Shown: positions 1 through 6,333 of the stretch, one piece after another
Layout: each line of letters starts with the position of its first letter
Numbering within the stretch: the stretch's first letter is position 1
Source: Actinomycetes bacterium
GTDB taxonomy: Bacteria; Actinomycetota; Actinomycetes; Actinomycetales; Actinomycetaceae
Reading direction: 5' to 3'
Assembly (NCBI GenBank): GCA_023420745.1
Contig: JAEZVQ010000096.1
Span: 1-6,565 of the forward strand
DNA length: 6,565 bases
Notes under the pieces: generated by a model
The model's input: the letters and a program-made list of their open reading frames with translations, nothing else
Databases searched by the model: none
Told to the model about the DNA's origin: nothing
Program-made: the position numbers and the translations under genes

Positions 1-230
1 CGTGCCTCATCATCGGAACGGGCTGGACCTTGGCAGAAGGGGCACTGCGCGCTGTCGGCGCTCGTCGGGCGCTTCTCACCGCCGATATAGGCCATGCGGT
101 GTGGTGTCCACAGGCGTTGGAACGCGTCGGGAACTCCGGCGAGGTTGCGACCGTCCTCCGCCATCTGCCCGGCACACTCGGCTGTTTGACCGCTCGACCG
201 CTCATGCTGGTGGTCGCTGTCCCCGCTCAC
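1..230 (-). CDS. HIT-family protein (Ap4A phosphorylase/hydrolase type), N-terminal part only
   Basis: The gene starts at a GTG and runs off the left edge after 76 codons, so only the N-terminus is visible. The translation reads FQRLWTPHRMAYIGG at residues 37-51, then CPFC at 63-66. This layout matches the actinobacterial HIT-domain proteins found directly after thrS, such as the mycobacterial Rv2613c type, which act on diadenosine polyphosphates. The catalytic HxHxH triad lies further downstream and is not in the window, so activity cannot be judged. The start is chosen because a perfect GAGGAGG sits 8 nt upstream. An in-frame ATG at codon 23 lies before the conserved block and has no such site. 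The gene follows thrS by 13 nt and its ribosome site overlaps the thrS stop, so translational coupling is likely. Residues 1-30 are variable and polar. Confidence 0.88.
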   Translation of the reverse strand, partial: MSGDSDHQHERSSGQTAECAGQMAEDGRNLAGVPDAFQRLWTPHRMAYIGGEKRPTSADSAQCPFCQGPARSDDEA

Positions 231-238
231 CGTCGATG

Positions 239-245
239 CCTCCTC
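239..245 (-). promoter_or_regulatory. Ribosome binding site of the HIT gene, overlapping the thrS stop
   Basis: GAGGAGG on the minus strand begins inside the thrS TGA stop codon and ends 8 nt before the GTG start of the HIT gene. It fixes that start and suggests that ribosomes finishing thrS can reinitiate. Confidence 0.8.
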
Positions 246-2247
246 AGTCGTTACGGTGCTCGCGGACGTGGGTGACGATCCGCTCAATCGCCTCGTCGAC
301 AGGCACCTGGTTGTCTTGCGACCCGTCGCGAAGACGGAAGGACACGGCACCGGCTTCGACGTCGTCGCCACCGGCGATGAGGACGAAGGGGATCTTTTCC
401 TTCGAAGCGTTGCGGATCTTCTTCCCGAAGCGGTCGTCGCTACGGTCAACCTCGACACGGATACCGTGACCACGCAGTTTCGCCGCCACCTCTTCGAGGT
501 AGTCGTCAAAAACATCGGCGACGGGGATGCAACGCACCTGGACGGGGGCGAGCCACGCGGGGAACGCACCCGCGTAGTGTTCGGTGAGGACGGCGAAGAA
601 TCGTTCGATCGACCCGAAGAGTGCGCGGTGGATCATCACCGGACGTTGGCGAGAACCATCGGGTGCGGTGTATTCGAGCTCGAAACGTTCGGGAAGGTTG
701 AAGTCGAGCTGGATCGTCGACATCTGCCAGGTGCGCCCGATAGCGTCTTTTGCCTGGACGGAAATCTTGGGTCCGTAGAAGGCGGCACCGCCGGGGTCGG
801 GTACGAGGTCGAGCCCGGATTCAATCGCGACCTCTTCGAGAGTGCGCGTCGCTTCCTCCCCCACCGCGTCGTCACCAACGTACTTTTCTGGGTTCTTCGT
901 CGAGAGTTCGAGGTAGAAATCGTTGAGCCCGTAGTCTTTGAGCAGGTCGAGGACGAAGGTGAGCAGGCTGGCCAGCTCGTCTTTCATCTGTTCGCGCGTG
1001 CAGTAGATATGCGCATCATCCTGGGTGAAGCCGCGACCGCGAGCCAGCCCGTGAACTACCCCGGACTTTTCGTAGCGATACACGGTGCCGAACTCGAATA
1101 GGCGTAGCGGCAGCTCCCGGTAGGAACGTCCACGGGAGGCAAAAACCAGGTTGTGCATTGGGCAGTTCATCGGCTTGAGGTAGTAGTCCTGCCCGGCACG
1201 CGTCACCTCCCCCGTTTCGGGATCGCGTTCCTCGTCGAGATGCATCGCCGGGTACATCCCATCCTTGTACCAGGCGAGGTGCCCGGAAACTTCAAACAGG
1301 TTGCCCTTGGTGATGTGCGGGGTGTAGACGAAGTCGTAACCGGCTTCAATGTGGCGTCGACGCGAGTACTCTTCCATCGCCATGCGCACAATGCCACCCT
1401 TGGGGTGGAAGCAGGCAAGCCCCGACCCGATTTCGTCGGGGAAGGAGAACAGGTCGAGTTCGGTTCCGAGTTTGCGGTGGTCGCGTTTCGCCGCTTCTTC
1501 CAGCCGGGTGAGGTAGGCGCGCAGCTCGTCCTTACTTGGCCATGCGGTGCCGTAGAGGCGCTGGAGCTGGTCATTCTTCTGGTTGCCCAGCCAGTAGGCG
1601 GCAGAGGATCGCATCAGGGCAAATCCGTTGCCGATGAGTTTCGTCGAGGGGATGTGCGGGCCGCGACACAAGTCCGACCACACCACTTCCCCCTTGCGGT
1701 TGACGTTGTCATACATCGTCAGCTCAGCGCCGCCAACCTCGACACTCGCCCCTTCGGCATCGCCGGTTCCCCCGGCCGAGTGCGCTTCGACGAGGTGGAG
1801 CTTGTACGGCTGGTCAGCGAGTTCCTCGCGTGCCTGATCGACGGTGACCACGCGGCGGACGAAACGCTGTCCTTCCTTGACGATGCGCTTCATCCGCTTC
1901 TCGATGGCGGCAAAATCTTCCGGAGTGAAGGGGTCGACATTGCCGAAATCGTAGTAGAACCCATCGGTGACGGGCGGGCCGATTCCGAGGTTCACCTGCG
2001 GGTTGATTTCTTGCACCGCCTGCGCCATCACGTGGGTACAGGAGTGGCGCAGGATCGCGAGCCCCTCATCGGAATCAATGGTGATGCCCTCAACCTCACT
2101 TCCCGCTGGGATCACGGTGTCGAGGTCGCGTGCCTGTCCGTCGATTCGCATCGCGATGACGCGAGGCTGGGCAGCATAGTATTCGGTTCCGGTGAGCGGT
2201 GAATCGATGGCAATATCTTCACCGTCGATACGTGCGGTGTGGCTCAC
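244..2247 (-). CDS. thrS: Threonyl-tRNA synthetase
   Basis: ThrRS charges tRNA-Thr with threonine in the cytoplasm using ATP. The 667-residue product is full length. Visible parts in order are an N-terminal TGS-like domain (about 1-62), the editing domain with H68/H72 (HSCTH) and C194/H198 (CRGPH), the class II catalytic core (about 260-565), and the anticodon-binding domain (about 568-665). The zinc ligands align as C362 (NCPMH), H413 (DAHIY) and H540 (MIHRA); the first two keep the 51-residue spacing of the E. coli Cys334/His385 pair. Motif 2 Arg is R391 (VYRYEKSG) and motif 3 Arg is R549 (FGSIER). All key residues are present, so the enzyme should be active and able to edit misloaded serine. 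The GTG start has AAGGAG 5 nt upstream. It lies 116 nt after the fem-like gene and 13 nt before the HIT gene. No T-box element is visible upstream. Confidence 0.98.
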   Translation of the reverse strand: MSHTARIDGEDIAIDSPLTGTEYYAAQPRVIAMRIDGQARDLDTVIPAGSEVEGITIDSDEGLAILRHSCTHVMAQAVQEINPQVNLGIGPPVTDGFYYDFGNVDPFTPEDFAAIEKRMKRIVKEGQRFVRRVVTVDQAREELADQPYKLHLVEAHSAGGTGDAEGASVEVGGAELTMYDNVNRKGEVVWSDLCRGPHIPSTKLIGNGFALMRSSAAYWLGNQKNDQLQRLYGTAWPSKDELRAYLTRLEEAAKRDHRKLGTELDLFSFPDEIGSGLACFHPKGGIVRMAMEEYSRRRHIEAGYDFVYTPHITKGNLFEVSGHLAWYKDGMYPAMHLDEERDPETGEVTRAGQDYYLKPMNCPMHNLVFASRGRSYRELPLRLFEFGTVYRYEKSGVVHGLARGRGFTQDDAHIYCTREQMKDELASLLTFVLDLLKDYGLNDFYLELSTKNPEKYVGDDAVGEEATRTLEEVAIESGLDLVPDPGGAAFYGPKISVQAKDAIGRTWQMSTIQLDFNLPERFELEYTAPDGSRQRPVMIHRALFGSIERFFAVLTEHYAGAFPAWLAPVQVRCIPVADVFDDYLEEVAAKLRGHGIRVEVDRSDDRFGKKIRNASKEKIPFVLIAGGDDVEAGAVSFRLRDGSQDNQVPVDEAIERIVTHVREHRND

Positions 2248-2252
2248 GGCTT

Positions 2253-2258
2253 CTCCTT
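2253..2258 (-). promoter_or_regulatory. Ribosome binding site of thrS
   Basis: AAGGAG on the minus strand lies 5 nt before the GTG at 2247 and supports that start. A small 5-bp inverted repeat, GCGAC/GTCGC with a 4-nt loop, sits just upstream at 2265-2278. It could partly shape the leader but is too weak to call a regulator. Confidence 0.75.
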
Positions 2259-2300
2259 CTCGTGGCGACGCAGGTCGCGCGGTTTTCCTCGGTGGCTCGA

Positions 2301-2324
2301 GTTCCTATTGTGGTTCCTATTGTG
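2301..2324. repeat. Perfect tandem 12-bp direct repeat in the thrS leader
   Basis: On the plus strand GTTCCTATTGTG occurs twice in a row with no spacer; on the thrS-coding strand each unit reads CACAATAGGAAC. It sits 54-77 nt upstream of the thrS start in the 116-nt gap after the fem-like gene. It may be a paired operator, a promoter element duplicated by slippage, or neutral. No good -35/-10 pair could be fitted around it: TAGGAA within each unit is only a weak -10 match. Confidence 0.7.
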
Positions 2325-2363
2325 CCGTTGAATGGCGGGTCGGCGCACCTCCCCCCATCGTGG

Positions 2364-3380
2364 TCAGTGACGGGTTCGCACCCGGTCTCGCAGTCGTTTC
2401 GCGACAACAAGTGCGTGGTATTTCGCTTGCCGCACTGGCAGATCCCAGGCGCCGTCGGTGTCGACAATCTCACCAAAACGCCGCTTATACCGACCGACAC
2501 CGTAAAGTTCGGGAACGCGTGGTGAATCGACACCCATCAAGTCGACACTGACCACACCGCGCTGCCCGAGTTCCACGGCGGTACGAATGTCGAGGTATTC
2601 CATCGCGAGAACATCACGTGCCGCATGAGAATGCGCGCCGTAGTAGACGTAGGCACGCTGGTCGTTTTCGACAACGAAGTTCCAGGCGACGACAACACCG
2701 TCGAGCTCAATGACATAGATCCGCGCGTATTCCGCCCCGAGACTGTTCAGCAGCGTGCGATAGAGATCGCGCCCATGGGGGTGAAAACCGTCGCGACGCG
2801 CAGTTTCTTCGAGCACGTCGTAGATCTGCGCATAGGTCGTGTCGTCGAGAGTGTCCGCGTCATAGGTGCGGAAGACGACGTCGCGCCCGGCAATCTTCTT
2901 CGCCGCGCGACGCCACGACCGCTGTCCTTCCTTCGGCAGTGCGGCAACTGTGTCCGATTCTTCGGGGAAGCAGCGGATCAGCGCAGTCTTATCGTAGGTA
3001 ATCGACTGAAGAAGCTCTCGAGTATCCGAGGCACTGTAGCGAGCGTGGAGACGAATAAACACGACTGAGCGGTCGCGACGACGCACTTCCTCAACGAGCG
3101 CATCGCGCAAGGCTCGCTCGTGTGCGGGGGTTTGTCCGCGTAACCATACCGGTCCAGCTTTTGCCCACAGGAATGGTACGGAGTGAACCTCGTCGTAGAC
3201 GAGAGAAATCAATGCGTGGTCTTTGCCGTCAATGCGGAACAGATATCGCCCGAAGTCGCGACGACGCCGTGCCTGAGTGAAGTAATCCCAGATCGGCGCC
3301 TGCATGGGGGGAAGCGGAACGACACCGGCTGCAGCGATGCGCATCTGGTCGGCGGTGATGGGGATGAGTTCGTTCGCCAC
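2364..3380 (-). CDS. FemABX-family peptidyltransferase (aminoacyl-tRNA-dependent, peptidoglycan bridge)
   Basis: Proteins of this family move an amino acid from aminoacyl-tRNA onto the lipid II stem peptide at the inner membrane face, building interpeptide bridges. The 338-residue product has the usual length and two GNAT-like halves: about 25-150, and 155-338. Recognisable family segments are the junction TALIRCFPE with a basic helix at 153-165 (QRSWRRAAKKIAG), YVYYGAHSHAARD at 244-256 followed by YLDIRTAVELGQRG, the VDLMGVD strand at 279-285, and the C-terminal YGVGRYKRRFG at 293-303. There is no signal peptide or membrane segment, and no long coiled-coil insertion of the kind staphylococcal FemA has. 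Which amino acid it uses cannot be read from sequence. The GTG start has AGGAGGA 6 nt upstream. The gene sits 15 nt after the CCA end of tRNA-Val with no terminator between, so it is probably expressed from the tRNA promoter. thrS follows on the same strand. Confidence 0.85.
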   Translation of the reverse strand: MANELIPITADQMRIAAAGVVPLPPMQAPIWDYFTQARRRRDFGRYLFRIDGKDHALISLVYDEVHSVPFLWAKAGPVWLRGQTPAHERALRDALVEEVRRRDRSVVFIRLHARYSASDTRELLQSITYDKTALIRCFPEESDTVAALPKEGQRSWRRAAKKIAGRDVVFRTYDADTLDDTTYAQIYDVLEETARRDGFHPHGRDLYRTLLNSLGAEYARIYVIELDGVVVAWNFVVENDQRAYVYYGAHSHAARDVLAMEYLDIRTAVELGQRGVVSVDLMGVDSPRVPELYGVGRYKRRFGEIVDTDGAWDLPVRQAKYHALVVAKRLRDRVRTRH

Positions 3381-3386
3381 GAAATC

Positions 3387-3393
3387 TCCTCCT
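3387..3393 (-). promoter_or_regulatory. Ribosome binding site of the fem-like gene, directly behind tRNA-Val
   Basis: AGGAGGA lies 6 nt before the GTG at 3380 and only 2 nt after the encoded CCA of tRNA-Val(CAC). The whole 5' untranslated stretch outside the tRNA is 15 nt, so the message must be read through the tRNA or start within it. Confidence 0.85.
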
Positions 3394-3395
3394 TT

Positions 3396-3470
3396 TGGTG
3401 GGCGATACTGGGATCGAACCAGTGACCTCTTCCGTGTGAAGGAAGCGCGCTACCGCTGCGCCAATCGCCC
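3396..3470 (-). tRNA. tRNA-Val(CAC), with encoded CCA
   Basis: A complete cloverleaf: acceptor GGGCGAT/ATCGCCC, D-stem GCGC/GCGC, anticodon stem CTTCC/GGAAG with loop TTCACAC, T-arm ACTGG-TTCGATC-CCAGT and discriminator A. U33 is followed by anticodon CAC, which reads GUG. It is the only tRNA in the window followed by a genomic CCA (3398-3396). It differs from the two tRNA-Val(GAC) genes at 6334-6491 only at positions 33 and 34. It begins 1 nt after the tRNA-Cys discriminator and ends 15 nt before the fem-like start codon. Confidence 0.97.
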
Positions 3471-3471
3471 G

Positions 3472-3542
3472 AGGTGGGTACCGGATTCGAACCGGTGTTT
3501 ACGGCTTTGCAGGCCGCTGCCTAACCACTCGGCCAACCCACC
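3472..3542 (-). tRNA. tRNA-Cys(GCA)
   Basis: A 71-nt cloverleaf: acceptor GGTGGGT/ACCCACC, 3-bp D-stem GCC/GGC, anticodon stem GCGGC/GCCGT with loop CTGCAAA (anticodon GCA), T-arm ACCGG-TTCGAAT-CCGGT. The discriminator is U73, the known cysteine identity base. No CCA is encoded. One nucleotide (C) separates it from the 5' end of tRNA-Val(CAC). It is the only Cys tRNA in the window. Confidence 0.97.
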
Positions 3543-3547
3543 CTGGG

Positions 3548-3565
3548 TGCCACCGAGAGGTGGCA
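3548..3565 (-). other. Hairpin in the tRNA-Gly/tRNA-Cys spacer
   Basis: A perfect 7-bp inverted repeat, TGCCACC/GGTGGCA with a 4-nt loop, fills most of the 28-nt spacer between tRNA-Gly and tRNA-Cys. There is no T tract on the minus strand side, so it does not look like an intrinsic terminator. A role in precursor processing is possible. A similar hairpin fills the other long inter-tRNA spacer at 6404-6419. Confidence 0.6.
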
Positions 3566-3570
3566 TTCCG

Positions 3571-3643
3571 AGCGGATGACGGGACTCGAACCCGCGACCC
3601 TCACCTTGGCAAGGTGATGCTCTACCAACTGAGCCACATCCGC
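3571..3643 (-). tRNA. tRNA-Gly(GCC), copy 1
   Basis: A 73-nt cloverleaf: acceptor GCGGATG/CATCCGC, D-stem GCTC/GAGC, anticodon stem TCACC/GGTGA with loop TTGCCAA (anticodon GCC), T-arm GCGGG-TTCGAGT-CCCGT, discriminator U73. No CCA is encoded. It keeps the GG pair of the D-loop and a normal T-loop, so it looks like an ordinary translating tRNA and not a specialised cell-wall tRNA-Gly. It is identical to the copy at 6493-6565 and is first in the transcript that leads into the fem-like gene. Confidence 0.97.
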
Positions 3644-3678
3644 GCAGTGGCATCACTGAATCCGCGATGCACGCAGCT

Positions 3679-3707
3679 ACTTTACGCGAGACGTACTGTG
3701 GATGCAA
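3679..3707 (-). promoter_or_regulatory. Probable promoter of the tRNA-Gly/Cys/Val and fem-like transcription unit
   Basis: On the minus strand, TTGCAT (3707-3702) and TAAAGT (3684-3679) are separated by 17 nt. They match the vegetative consensus at 3/6 and 4/6 positions. Transcription would start near 3672, giving a leader of about 28 nt before tRNA-Gly. The stretch after the -10 (AGCTGCG) is GC-rich, as is common at stable RNA promoters. Confidence 0.55.
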
Positions 3708-3845
3708 AACCGACGTGTATGTGATGAATCTCAGCTAGGATTTCAGCGGAGTCACCACACTGATCGCACCGAGCATCAGGCTGAGGCGATTGCTGTCTCA
3801 TCGCATGGGATCGTGATGTGCCGTGACCGTTATCCGTGAATACCG

Positions 3846-3862
3846 GGTGGCTCACCGCCACC
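3846..3862 (+). other. Small inverted repeat in the nuclease leader
   Basis: GGTGGC and GCCACC flank a 5-nt loop, ending 15 nt before the AAGGGAG ribosome site. It could form a leader hairpin or be an operator half-site pair. At 6 bp it may also be chance in GC-rich DNA. Confidence 0.35.
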
Positions 3863-3877
3863 TCAACCATGTTTTGC

Positions 3878-3884
3878 AAGGGAG
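3878..3884 (+). promoter_or_regulatory. Ribosome binding site of the nuclease gene
   Basis: AAGGGAG lies 1 nt before the first of two adjacent ATG codons (3886) and 4 nt before the second (3889). The second has the more usable spacing. The site excludes the longer reading frame that opens at 3823. Confidence 0.55.
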
Positions 3885-3888
3885 CATG

Positions 3889-6051
3889 ATGATTCATCGT
3901 TTCACCCCAGCGACTGTGGGCTCGCGGCGCCGCCACGTCGGGGTCGTTGCCACGGCGAGCGCGTGCGCACTCGCCCTCGGATCCGTCGTGTCGCTGCCAT
4001 CGGCTCACGCGGAGGATCCGGCGCCGGAACCGACGATTACGCCGATCGCCGCGATCCAAGGCACCGGTGACGAAAGCCCCCTCCTCGATCAGGAGGTGAC
4101 AACTGTTGGCGTCGTCACCGCGTCCTATCCCACCGGTGGGTTCAATGGTTTCTTTATCCAGACACCAGGAACCGGTGGTGAGAAGAAGACCGACGGCGCC
4201 TCTGACGCAATCTTTGTCTACCCCGGCAAAGGCACAACTATTCCCTCAGTCGGTCAATGTGTCACCATCACCGGGACCGTTGAGGAATACAAGAGCATGA
4301 CGCAACTGTCGCAAGTGACAGCGATGACTGATCAGGCTGACTGCGAAACGGTCACCCCATTCACGCTCGCAGCACTGCCGACCAGCGACACTGAACGCGA
4401 AGCCTTGGAAGGGATGCTCGTCGCGCCGCAGGGTCACTACGTGGTGACGGATAACTACAACCTCAACAGATACGGTTCTCTCGGACTCGCATTCGGTGAT
4501 GAACCGCTGTACCAGGCGACCGACGTTGTTGCCCCCGGCGAAGAAGCGATCGCCTATGAGGCGAAGAACCTCACCCGCGCTGTCACCTTGGACGACGGGT
4601 CGAACTGGGATTACTCGAAACGCAAGGAAGCACAAAACTCTCCTCTGCCCTATCTCAGCACCGACAACGAGGTGCGTGCGGGCGCTCAGGTCACTTTCAC
4701 CTCCCCGGTGATTTTTGAATACCGCTTCAACACGTGGAACTTCCAGCCCACCGAGCAGGTTATTGGCACGAAGAACGCTCCCACGACTTTTGCCACGACA
4801 CGCACGAACCAACCGACGGACGTCGGGGGTGACGTCAAAGTCGCGACGTTCAACGTCCTCAACTACTTCACTTCTCTTGGCGAGAATGAGGACAAGTGCA
4901 AGGGGTACAACGACCGCGAAGGTAACCCGATTACCGCCAATCGCTGCGACGTGCGCGGCGCCTACCGCGCTGAGGATTTGCAGCGTCAGCAAGAAAAGAT
5001 CGTTGCTGCGATCAACGCTCTCGATGCCGACGTCGTCTCCCTCGAAGAAATTGAAAACTCCGCGCGTTACAACAAGGATCGCGACGACGCGTTGAAGACA
5101 CTGGTCACCGCACTCAATGCCGCTGCCGGCGAGGAAGCATGGGCATACGTCGCCTCACCCGCGACGGTACCGAATAACGGCGATGCGATCCGTACCGCCT
5201 TCATCTACAAGCCGGCAACGGTCACACCTGTCGGCGAGTCACTGATTAGCGACGACAAAGCATTTGAAAAGGTAGCGCGCTCCCCCTTGGCGCAGCGTTT
5301 CAGCCCTGTCGTCACCGGCAACGACACGGCACAGGATTTCGTCGTCATCGTCAACCACTTCAAGTCGAAGGGGTCGGTTCTCGAAGGCGAAGGTAACGAG
5401 GATGCTCACGACGGTCAGGGAGCCAATAACGCGGCTCGCGTGGCACAGGCGAAAGCTCTTGCCGAGTTTGCCACGAAGAACTTCGCTGATCTCCCCGTCA
5501 TGATGGTGGGCGACTTCAACTCCTACACGCGTGAAGACCCGATGACGGCGCTTGCCGATGCCGGCTATCAGACTCAGGCGATGTCGGGTAACTCCTACCA
5601 GTACGCCGGGCGTCTGGGCTCCCTCGACCACGTGGTGACGAATGACGCGGCAACCGCGCTGCTCACCCCGATTGCCGTGTGGGAGATCAACGCGCACGAG
5701 CCGATTGCTTTGGAATACTCACGGTTCAACTACAACGTGACGAACTTCCACCGTGCCGACCCGTTCCGCTCCTCTGACCACAACCCGATTATCTTCGGGC
5801 TCAACGTCATCACGAAGGCGGATCCGCAGCCGGGTGTCACCCCGGATCCCGGTGGCGACGAAACGGTGAAGCCCGAGCCGAAGCCGACAGGTGGCTCCGA
5901 TGCTTCCACCTCACCGACAGCGGACGGGAAGAAACCGGGGAAGCGGCTGGTACGCACCGGTGCCGCAGTGGGCTCCACCGCCGTGGTAGCGCTGATCCTC
6001 GGTGCTGCTGGTGCAGCAATCATGGTGGCGCGTCGCCGCCGCCATCTGTGA
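3889..6051 (+). CDS. ExeM/NucH-family secreted endonuclease, probably cell-surface anchored
   Basis: This predicted extracellular metal-dependent DNase has 720 residues from the chosen ATG. In order: basic N-terminus (RRR at 13-15), hydrophobic core about 17-36, and AHA at 39-41 as the likely signal peptidase site; an OB-fold domain at about 49-148 (LLDQEVTTVGVVTA to SVGQCVTITGTVEEY); a family-typical middle region (MLVAPQGHYVVTDNYNLNRYG); and an endonuclease/exonuclease/phosphatase domain at about 314-638. Catalytic and metal-binding candidates are N322 (ATFNVLNYF), E387 (LEEIEN), H490 (NHFKSKG), D542/N544 (VGDFNS), D580/H581 (LDHVV) and D630/H631 (SSDHNP). Four cysteines in the mature part (124, 152, 337, 353) could form disulfides. 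The C-terminus has a Pro/Gly-rich linker (about 646-686), LVRTG (687-691), a membrane segment and RRRR, the layout of a sortase signal. Likely roles are nutrient DNA scavenging or biofilm or trap DNA breakdown. The gene stands alone on its strand. ATG 3886 is an equally valid start within one codon. Confidence 0.92.
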   Translation: MIHRFTPATVGSRRRHVGVVATASACALALGSVVSLPSAHAEDPAPEPTITPIAAIQGTGDESPLLDQEVTTVGVVTASYPTGGFNGFFIQTPGTGGEKKTDGASDAIFVYPGKGTTIPSVGQCVTITGTVEEYKSMTQLSQVTAMTDQADCETVTPFTLAALPTSDTEREALEGMLVAPQGHYVVTDNYNLNRYGSLGLAFGDEPLYQATDVVAPGEEAIAYEAKNLTRAVTLDDGSNWDYSKRKEAQNSPLPYLSTDNEVRAGAQVTFTSPVIFEYRFNTWNFQPTEQVIGTKNAPTTFATTRTNQPTDVGGDVKVATFNVLNYFTSLGENEDKCKGYNDREGNPITANRCDVRGAYRAEDLQRQQEKIVAAINALDADVVSLEEIENSARYNKDRDDALKTLVTALNAAAGEEAWAYVASPATVPNNGDAIRTAFIYKPATVTPVGESLISDDKAFEKVARSPLAQRFSPVVTGNDTAQDFVVIVNHFKSKGSVLEGEGNEDAHDGQGANNAARVAQAKALAEFATKNFADLPVMMVGDFNSYTREDPMTALADAGYQTQAMSGNSYQYAGRLGSLDHVVTNDAATALLTPIAVWEINAHEPIALEYSRFNYNVTNFHRADPFRSSDHNPIIFGLNVITKADPQPGVTPDPGGDETVKPEPKPTGGSDASTSPTADGKKPGKRLVRTGAAVGSTAVVALILGAAGAAIMVARRRRHL

Positions 6052-6060
6052 TGTGCTGAC

Positions 6061-6088
6061 GTGGTGAGAGCCCGTGGGTTCTCACCAC
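6061..6088 (+). other. Hairpin 10 nt after the nuclease stop
   Basis: GTGGTGAGA and TCTCACCAC form a perfect 9-bp stem; CC and GG just inside can pair too. There is no T tract, so termination here alone is doubtful. It may protect the mRNA 3' end or act together with the terminator at 6115-6185. Confidence 0.5.
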
Positions 6089-6114
6089 TCACCCATCGGG
6101 TCGGTTGACAATAG

Positions 6115-6185
6115 CCGGTGCGGTGCTGCCGAATCCATAACGGGGAACACTCCCGAGATGGATCGGTGGCACCGCACCGGTTTTT
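6115..6185 (+). terminator. Intrinsic terminator with an unusually long stem
   Basis: A 12-bp perfect stem (6115-6126 with 6169-6180) continues through two G-T wobbles and three more pairs to 17 bp. After a single-A bulge comes ATCCAT/ATGGAT, then CGGG/CCCG around a 7-nt loop. TTTTT follows at 6181-6185. The position 63 nt after the nuclease stop and the T run on the plus strand identify it as that gene's terminator. The structure is much longer than needed, so another role is possible. Confidence 0.85.
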
Positions 6186-6251
6186 CACGTTCTCAAAGCG
6201 CCGATTACGCAAGGCTTATGGATGTAGTCGATCTGATCCGCTAACAAGGCG

Positions 6252-6279
6252 ACAAACAACCGGTGAAAACAATCACTGG
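6252..6279 (-). terminator. Possible second, weaker terminator for tRNA cluster 2
   Basis: On the minus strand CCAGTGA and TCACCGG form a 7-bp stem with one wobble and a 6-nt loop (6279-6260), followed by the T-rich TTGTTTGT. It lies just beyond the stronger terminator at 6292-6323 and may catch read-through before it runs antisense into the nuclease gene. Confidence 0.4.
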
Positions 6280-6291
6280 TGATAGCAATAC

Positions 6292-6323
6292 AAAAACGGT
6301 CACCAGCGTAGCGTGGTGACCGT
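6292..6323 (-). terminator. Intrinsic terminator of tRNA cluster 2
   Basis: On the minus strand ACGGTCACCA and TGGTGACCGT form a perfect 10-bp stem with an 8-nt loop, and the stem runs into a TTTTT tract. It begins 10 nt after the discriminator base of the last tRNA-Val. The first tRNA cluster has no such element and reads on into a protein gene. Confidence 0.88.
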
Positions 6324-6333
6324 GCCTTTCGTG

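Noticed and set aside
2..469. Plus-strand frame over the HIT gene and thrS end
   Set aside because: Arg/Ser-rich translation with no family signal; the minus strand encodes the HIT N-terminus and ThrRS C-terminus here.
256..2202. Long plus-strand reading frames opposite thrS (256-1101 and 1153-2202)
   Set aside because: They are antisense shadows of a complete, motif-perfect thrS in GC-rich DNA, with no ribosome site or recognisable domain.
2248..2363. T-box riboswitch upstream of thrS
   Set aside because: The conserved antiterminator sequence is absent, no terminator pair is present and the 116-nt leader is too short for the specifier and antiterminator domains.
3571..3643. tRNA-Gly as a dedicated non-translating cell-wall tRNA
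   Set aside because: The D-loop GG and TTCGAGT T-loop are intact and the copy is identical to tRNA-Gly in the other cluster, so it looks like a normal elongator.
3736..3741. TAGGAT as the nuclease -10 element
   Set aside because: A 4/6 match only, with no -35 at proper distance and no extended TG; it would leave a leader of about 140 nt.
3823..3888. N-terminal extension of the nuclease from ATG 3823
   Set aside because: The 22 extra residues have no ribosome site and would put 22 residues before a normal signal peptide; AAGGGAG supports 3886/3889.
3919..3945. Twin-arginine export motif in the nuclease signal peptide
   Set aside because: SRRRHV lacks the F-L-K part of the Tat motif; the peptide fits a general secretory signal with an AHA cleavage site.
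4246..4992. Minus-strand frames inside the nuclease gene (4246-4992, 5239-5697, 5730-6212)
   Set aside because: Val/Arg-rich antisense shadows of a well-supported coding region, without start signals.
6186..6333. Phage or island attachment site at the tRNA-Val 3' end
   Set aside because: No integrase, no partial tRNA repeat outside the genes and no phage-like gene is present; the region is explained by terminators.
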